DNA of 64,000 nt, taken from Hydractinia symbiolongicarpus (Eukaryota; Cnidaria; Hydrozoa; Anthoathecata; Hydractiniidae). The translations under genes and the position numbers were made by a program. Where the stretch lies: the NCBI RefSeq assembly GCF_029227915.1, contig NC_079875.1, forward strand, positions 21,817,001-21,881,000, written 5' to 3'. Shown piece after piece: positions 59,512 to 64,000 of the stretch (positions are counted from its first letter, which is position 1; each line of letters starts with the position of its first letter). The notes under the pieces are model-generated. The model saw nothing but the letters and a program-made list of their open reading frames with translations, ran no database searches and was not told the origin of the DNA.

Positions 59512-60958
59512 CACTGAGTTTGATTGGGACGAGGATAATTTGTCTGATGATGATGTCGTAGAAGGGCCAGCCATGCAGATCAAGACAGAATGGGTAGTGG
59601 AGGCTATTAGGAAAATGAAGATTGGCAAGGCTGCAGGAGTATCAGGTATTGTTGCAGAGATGGTAAAAGCATCTGGATATATTGGAGTTGAGCTTATTAC
59701 AAGTCTTGCTAACCAGATTATAAAGGATGGTGCTATTCCGAGTGAGTGGCAGTCGAGTGTAATAGTGAATTGTTTCAAGGGCAAGGGTGATGCATTAGAA
59801 AGGGGTAACTATAGAGGTTTGAAGTTGGTTGATCAAGTAATGAAAGTTATTGAAAGAGTGATTGATAAGTTACTTAGAGAACAAATTGATTTAGATAAGA
59901 TGCAATTTGGTTTTGTTCCAGGGCGTGGCACTACAGATGCAATATTTTTACTCAGACAGCTTCAGGAAAAGTATTTAGGAAAGAGAAAGAATCTCTATTT
60001 TGCCTTTGTAGATTTAGAGAAAGCTTTTGATAGAGTGTCATGTAAAGTTATTTGGTGGGCTATGAGAAAATTAGGTGTGGATGAGTGGCTAGTTACGATG
60101 GTTCAGTCTATGTACAGCAATGCTAGAAGTCGTGTCAGGATTAACGATTCACTTAGTGATGAATTTAGTGTAAATGTTGGTGTACATCAGGGTTCTGTAC
60201 TTAGTCCTTTGTTGTTTATTCTAGTCTTAGAAGCGCTGTCGATGGAGTTCAGAACAGGTTGCCCATGGGAGTTTTTGTATGCAGATGATTTGGTTCTCAT
60301 AGCAGAGTCGATGGAAGAATTAGTTGAAAAGTTTGAGAGGTGGAAGAAAGGACTAGAAGAGAAAGGGCTGAAGGTAAACACAGCAAAGTCTAAAGTCATG
60401 ATAAGTAGCATTGCAGCCAAGTGTGACCTTGTAGTTGGAAAGTGGCCTTGTGGAGTTTGCAGGAAAGGGGTTGGTAGTAACTCAATTTTTTGTCAGACTT
60501 GCAAGCATTGGGTTCATAAGAAGTGCAGTAGTATTAGTGGAAGGTTAAGAGCTGGCATACAGTTTGTATGCAAGCGTTGCAAAGGTGAGATTATAGAGAA
60601 TGAAGTATTTCCAGCTTTAATGATGTACAACAGTGGCTCGTTAGAGATAGTTAAGAACTTCTGTTACTTAGGTGATATGTTGGGCAGTGAAGGGGGTGTT
60701 GGAAGAAGTGTTACTTGCAGGATAGGTTCTGCTTGGAAAAAGTTTAGAGAGTTACTTCCTTTATTGACTAGCAGAGTCCTGTCAATTGAGGTAAAAGGTA
60801 GGTTGTATGAGGCCTGTGTAAGAAGTGTTATGTTGTACGGTAGTGAGACATGGGCAGTGAAGCAGGAAGATCTTGACCGTTTAGAAAGGAATGATATGAG
60901 AATGGTTAGGTGGATGTGTAATGCCAGTCTGAGAGACAGAAGAGTTCAGATGAGCTAA
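59478..60958 (+). CDS. LINE reverse transcriptase with zinc-finger-like segment
   Basis: Contains all RT blocks including YADD at about 60277-60288. After the palm, C-x2-C, C-x2-C, H-x2-C and C-x2-C spacing in CGVCRKG, CQTCKHWVHKKC and CKRC forms a PHD/RING-like cluster, then LYEACVRSVMLYGSETWAVK and a basic C-terminal domain that continues in another frame to about 61200. Confidence 0.8.
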
Positions 60959-61873
60959 GAAGCAGGCTAAGTCTCTGTAGAATTAAAGATGTTATCCAGA
61001 TAAGAAGATTGAATTGGCTGGGGCACTTGGAAAGAATGGAGGAGGATAATTGGGTAAGAAAGTGTAGAGACTTGATAGTTCCTGGGGCAAAGCCCAGAGG
61101 CAGACCGAGAAAGACTTGGCAGGAGGTTATAAGGACAGACTTGATAGAGAGGAAGTTGAGTTTAGATCTAACAGTCTAGATCAGATTGGAAGAGGGTCAT
61201 TAATACACCTCGTCCAACCCATGCTAGCATGGAAAACGGACGTTAAGCCGAGAATGATGATGATGATGATGATGATGAGATACAGATCAGTTTCAAAAAT
61301 AGTGTGACATTTTCTGTGCCAAGTGCCAAAGTGAGCATTTTTAGAGTTCAGCATTAAATTGAACACATCTTGCCCCATATTTACTTGAAATTTTGGTATG
61401 TTGATCTTATGGTGGTTACCTTAAATGACATTTTGATTTTCGGACAGGATCAAATATAGCCATAGTTGGTTTCGAAACTAGTTTTATCACCCCATTCAAT
61501 GGAAGTGAGAAAGGAATGTCTAAAAATAGTTTTAAGCAATTAATTTATCACATTTTTTATTGTTCTTTAATTGTTTTGGGAGAACAATTCGCTTCAGAAT
61601 TCGTTTCGAAATTTGTTTCAAAAGTTTTTTCTGGATTTGTTTCAAAATAATTTCGGAATTGTTCCCCATTTGTATCCTATTCGCTTCCACTTTGTATCAT
61701 TTTTAAGCTTAGAGTTTAAAATAAAATTTAATTGTTTCACAATCGTTTCAAATCGTTTCACCTTCATTTCATGAAACGATCTGTAAACGATTTTAAAAAA
61801 TGATGTATGATCTCGAAACGATCATAATCCTTTCAATTCGTATAAAATGTGAAATGACTGTGGAGACAGTCCC

Positions 61874-62659
61874 TTAGTTAAGATGTACAAAACTTTGATT
61901 GTCAAAAACACACATTTAGCTTAATTTTAGCATCCATCTAAAACTGAATAAATCCGATATTTACGTGTATATAAACATCTCCAATACATAAGTTTTTTCG
62001 TAGCACCCCAGAGATCCGTTAAATATGAAGTTTTAAAAATGGCAGATTAAATAGGCTGTATCACGTGACGTGACATTTTAACCATGGTTTCTATTCCATT
62101 CTTTTGAACCCAGGGTGCTTGAAATACTATTCTTTTTTTATAATGTAGTGGTCAAACTGACGATGAAAGAGCTGCACCGGTAATTCTGTTAAAATTAACA
62201 TTTTTCGAGAAATTAAAAAAGGACCTAAAGAATAATAAATTGAAAAGTTCTCTGCGCAGTCGAACTATTACAAATACAATTACATTATACTGACAGTTAT
62301 AAATTAATGTATCCCGTTCCCTTCTTAGTAATCAAAGCGGAGACACTACATCACAAATACAAACAGTTGAATTAATTTAGGTATAATACGGAACTTAGGT
62401 ACTCTAACAGATAAATAGTTTACAAAATCAAACTGGAAAATCTCTCAGCAAAATTAACATAAAGGTAGGTTCTCCTACAATATGTCCAAAGCAATTAAGC
62501 GTGGTATAAACTACCTAAAAATGGAGACCTAAGTACAAATTATCCGAAACACCCGTGAAATAAAAAAAATAAATAAATGCAATTAAAAGAAAAATGAATT
62601 TATTTAAAAACAATACGAAACATCAACGATACACTGGACTGAACGTTAGTAATAATCAT
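61874..62659. other. Intergenic, nothing recognised
   Basis: AT-rich sequence without exon or repeat signals I can name, apart from its left boundary with the Harbinger-like element. Confidence 0.4.
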
Positions 62660-63262
62660 TCACATTTCGTTCGTTAAGGCCATAGGGCGCAAAATTTTCA
62701 AGCTTATGTTGCCAAAAGGACTCCTTGCGCCTCAAAGAATCCACAGTGTCAGCTCGGTCAGTAAGCGTAAATGACCAATCTTGGCAACCATTATGACCAT
62801 CTGAAGCAAAATGTGAATGGAAAGATTGTTGTGGTACAGAAGAACCTGAACTTGTGGTACAGAAGAACCTGAACTATGCCTCCAAAAGCAACTCTTGTAA
62901 TTATTAAAACGAAGGTGAAACTTGGTACTTGCGCTACCTACATATTGTATATCCCAGGTTTTGCATTCTACCAAGTAAACGACCATTTCACAGTTACAGT
63001 TAAGGTTTCGGACCTTAACTGTAACTGTAACTTATATCAAAATTCTTGGACTTGCTTTTGTCACCATAAGAAAAAGTAGTGTTTATGTAGTTACATATAT
63101 CGCAGCGTTTAGCACCACATTTTCTGCACCCGTTGGCTTTCTCCCTGATCTCAGGTAACTTTGCCCGCACAAAAAGTCTTTTCCCCTTTTTAAAGCCCAC
63201 AATAGGCAAATAGGGAAAAACTTTGCGATGTTCTTCATTAGGTGTCAAAAGCAAGTGAATTT
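62660..63262 (-). mobile_element. Penelope-like element GIY-YIG relic
   Basis: On the minus strand, KGKRLFVRAKLPEIREKANG with CRKCGAKRCDICNYI (a zinc-knuckle-like motif, 63100-63200) is followed by VVYLVECKTWDIQYVGSAST and KFHLRFNNYKSCFWR (62870-62985). This is the C-terminal GIY-YIG endonuclease typical of Penelope-like retroelements. The frame is broken by a small hairpin between the parts and by a 23-bp tandem duplication at about 62829-62876. No reverse transcriptase is visible, so it is 5'-truncated. Confidence 0.8.
62990..63028. repeat. Perfect 17-bp hairpin within the Penelope relic
   Basis: ACAGTTACAGTTAAGGT, loop TTCGG, then the exact inverted copy. It separates two reading frames of the endonuclease. 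Confidence 0.85.
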
Positions 63263-63422
63263 TAGATAATGTTCACCTAATATTCATAAATGCTGGATGG
63301 TAAGTAATGTTAAAGGTGAAATTAGTATCATTATTCCTAGTTTTAATAGTATTTCATCTCATCAGAATTTTCGAGCCCTAAGTACTTGTTTTCTCACTAT
63401 CTTATTACTGTGACCTCTATCG

Positions 63423-63567
<145 letters not shown>

Positions 63568-63616
63568 CTCTTTTTTTTAGAAAACATACATCAGGTGTAT
63601 TAAAATATAGAATAAC

Positions 63617-63640
63617 ATGGCAGCAGAAAAATCAAAAAAG
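63617..63640 (+). CDS. Possible short coding exon at right edge
   Basis: ATG starts MAAEKSKK, ending at AAG/GTAATT, a plausible donor in phase 0. A pyrimidine-rich tract ending in AG lies about 37 bp upstream (63578-63579). It could be the first coding exon of a gene continuing past the window. It is too short to identify. Confidence 0.3.
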
Positions 63641-64000
63641 GTAATTTTTTACATTGTTCAATTGTGTCCAGTTATAAAACACACTTTGTTTGTGATGAGA
63701 TTAACGAGTACACTTACCCCACTGGGAGAAGGTTCACTTCCTGAAATTTTTGGAAAAAAGGGGGAGGTTAAAAATTTCTTAGTAAAAAGGATGGGGCTGT
63801 GCAACATAGGCGGTTGTTGTAAAAAGCGTGGGGTTACTCTATATTCCAGAGTAAATTATTTTCTTAGATTACCTACTTCAAGCAAGACAGATTTAATTTA
63901 GCCTTGAAACAGCAATTGGTCATTTTTTGTATTGTTTTAGTTTGCAGCCAGTTTCTATTTCTTTCTTTCAAAAGTTACATCCTGTTTATTCATTAATATA

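Larger units (their letters stand above)
56281..61280 (+). mobile_element. RTE-type LINE, nearly full length
   Basis: Reading from ATG at 56414 it encodes an APE-type endonuclease (ASVNVGTLRGRAGEVVEML, CCVQEVRWRG, FLSVYAPQCG, VMVGGDFNGHVG), then past an inserted DNA element the end of that domain (CKTQIDYFLVRKS, QHRLLVCDI), and a reverse transcriptase with KGKGDALERGNYRGLKLVDQ, MQFGFVPGRGTTDAIFLLRQ, FVDLEKAFDRV, HQGSVLSPLLFILV and LYADDLVLIAES. A cysteine-rich segment follows (60442-60590), then a C-terminal domain. There is a one-base shift near 59476 and another near 60950. The ATGATG tail fits RTE-like elements. AGATA near both edges may be the target duplication. Confidence 0.88.
55910..61873. 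mobile_element. PIF/Harbinger-like element, copy B, carrying nested insertions
   Basis: The left end is GGGATTGTCTCCAC (55910) and the right end is its inverted copy GTGGAGACAGTCCC (to 61873). TTA lies directly outside both ends (55907-55909, 61874-61876), the duplication expected for PIF/Harbinger, whose ends start GGG. Its own sequence is only 55910-56280 and about 61281-61873, dense in TTCGTTTCAA motifs on both strands, and non-coding. A LINE occupies the rest. Confidence 0.85.

Overview
This is a piece of an animal nuclear genome, most likely a cnidarian and plausibly a hydrozoan. The evidence is AT-rich DNA, spliced genes with GT-AG introns and short phase-matched exons, a non-vertebrate tropomyosin gene, Dispatched-family genes, and a dense mix of RTE, CR1/Jockey-like and Penelope-like retroelements, a Polinton polymerase relic, MITEs and tRNA-derived SINEs. 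The taxon is inferred from protein style and repeat types. I could run no database search.

Layout. 1-4058: no recognisable gene. 4059-17399 (minus): one tropomyosin gene of eight coding exons. It has two alternative first exons (17253-17399 and 15965-16078) and a pair of mutually exclusive 139-nt exons (5640-5778 and 5212-5350). Its introns hold a 5'-truncated LINE dropped into a 50-bp minisatellite, a 401-bp MITE with TCATG target duplications, a 1.3-kb inverted-repeat element and another dispersed repeat. 17647-18470: an inverted-repeat element with clusters of a 19-bp repeat at both ends, just upstream of the distal first exon. 18840-19210: a GC-rich minisatellite carrying an 87-bp palindromic MITE. 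19437-20600 (plus): a decayed gene with HECT-like pieces.

22332-28383 and 31437-36102 (both minus): two tandem Dispatched-like genes with the same exon plan (125 nt, 136 nt, one large exon, 318 nt, last exon). Dispatched is an RND-type 12-TM protein that releases lipid-modified Hedgehog. Both copies keep the GxxxDD and GxxxD motifs, but only the 22-28 kb copy has an R-x-R-R furin-like site after the first membrane segment. The 5' exons of both are unresolved.

36103-64000 is mostly mobile-element territory: a decayed RTE copy; a Harbinger-like element with a 53-bp minisatellite and an RTE tail inserted in it; a CR1/Jockey-like LINE with one stop; a Polinton/Maverick DNA polymerase B pseudogene interrupted by another LINE; and a three-level nest. 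In that nest a PIF/Harbinger-like element (55910-61873, TTA duplications) contains a near-complete RTE-type LINE, which contains an 1800-bp Tc1/mariner-type element with TA duplications. A Penelope GIY-YIG relic follows, then a long (AT)n tract, then a possible small coding exon at the right edge.

I did not find a wholly new gene system. The most interesting points are the tropomyosin exon choice at the position of vertebrate exon 6, the asymmetric furin site between the two Dispatched paralogues, the nested insertions with readable target duplications, and two unrelated-looking elements that both carry 53-bp tandem repeats.
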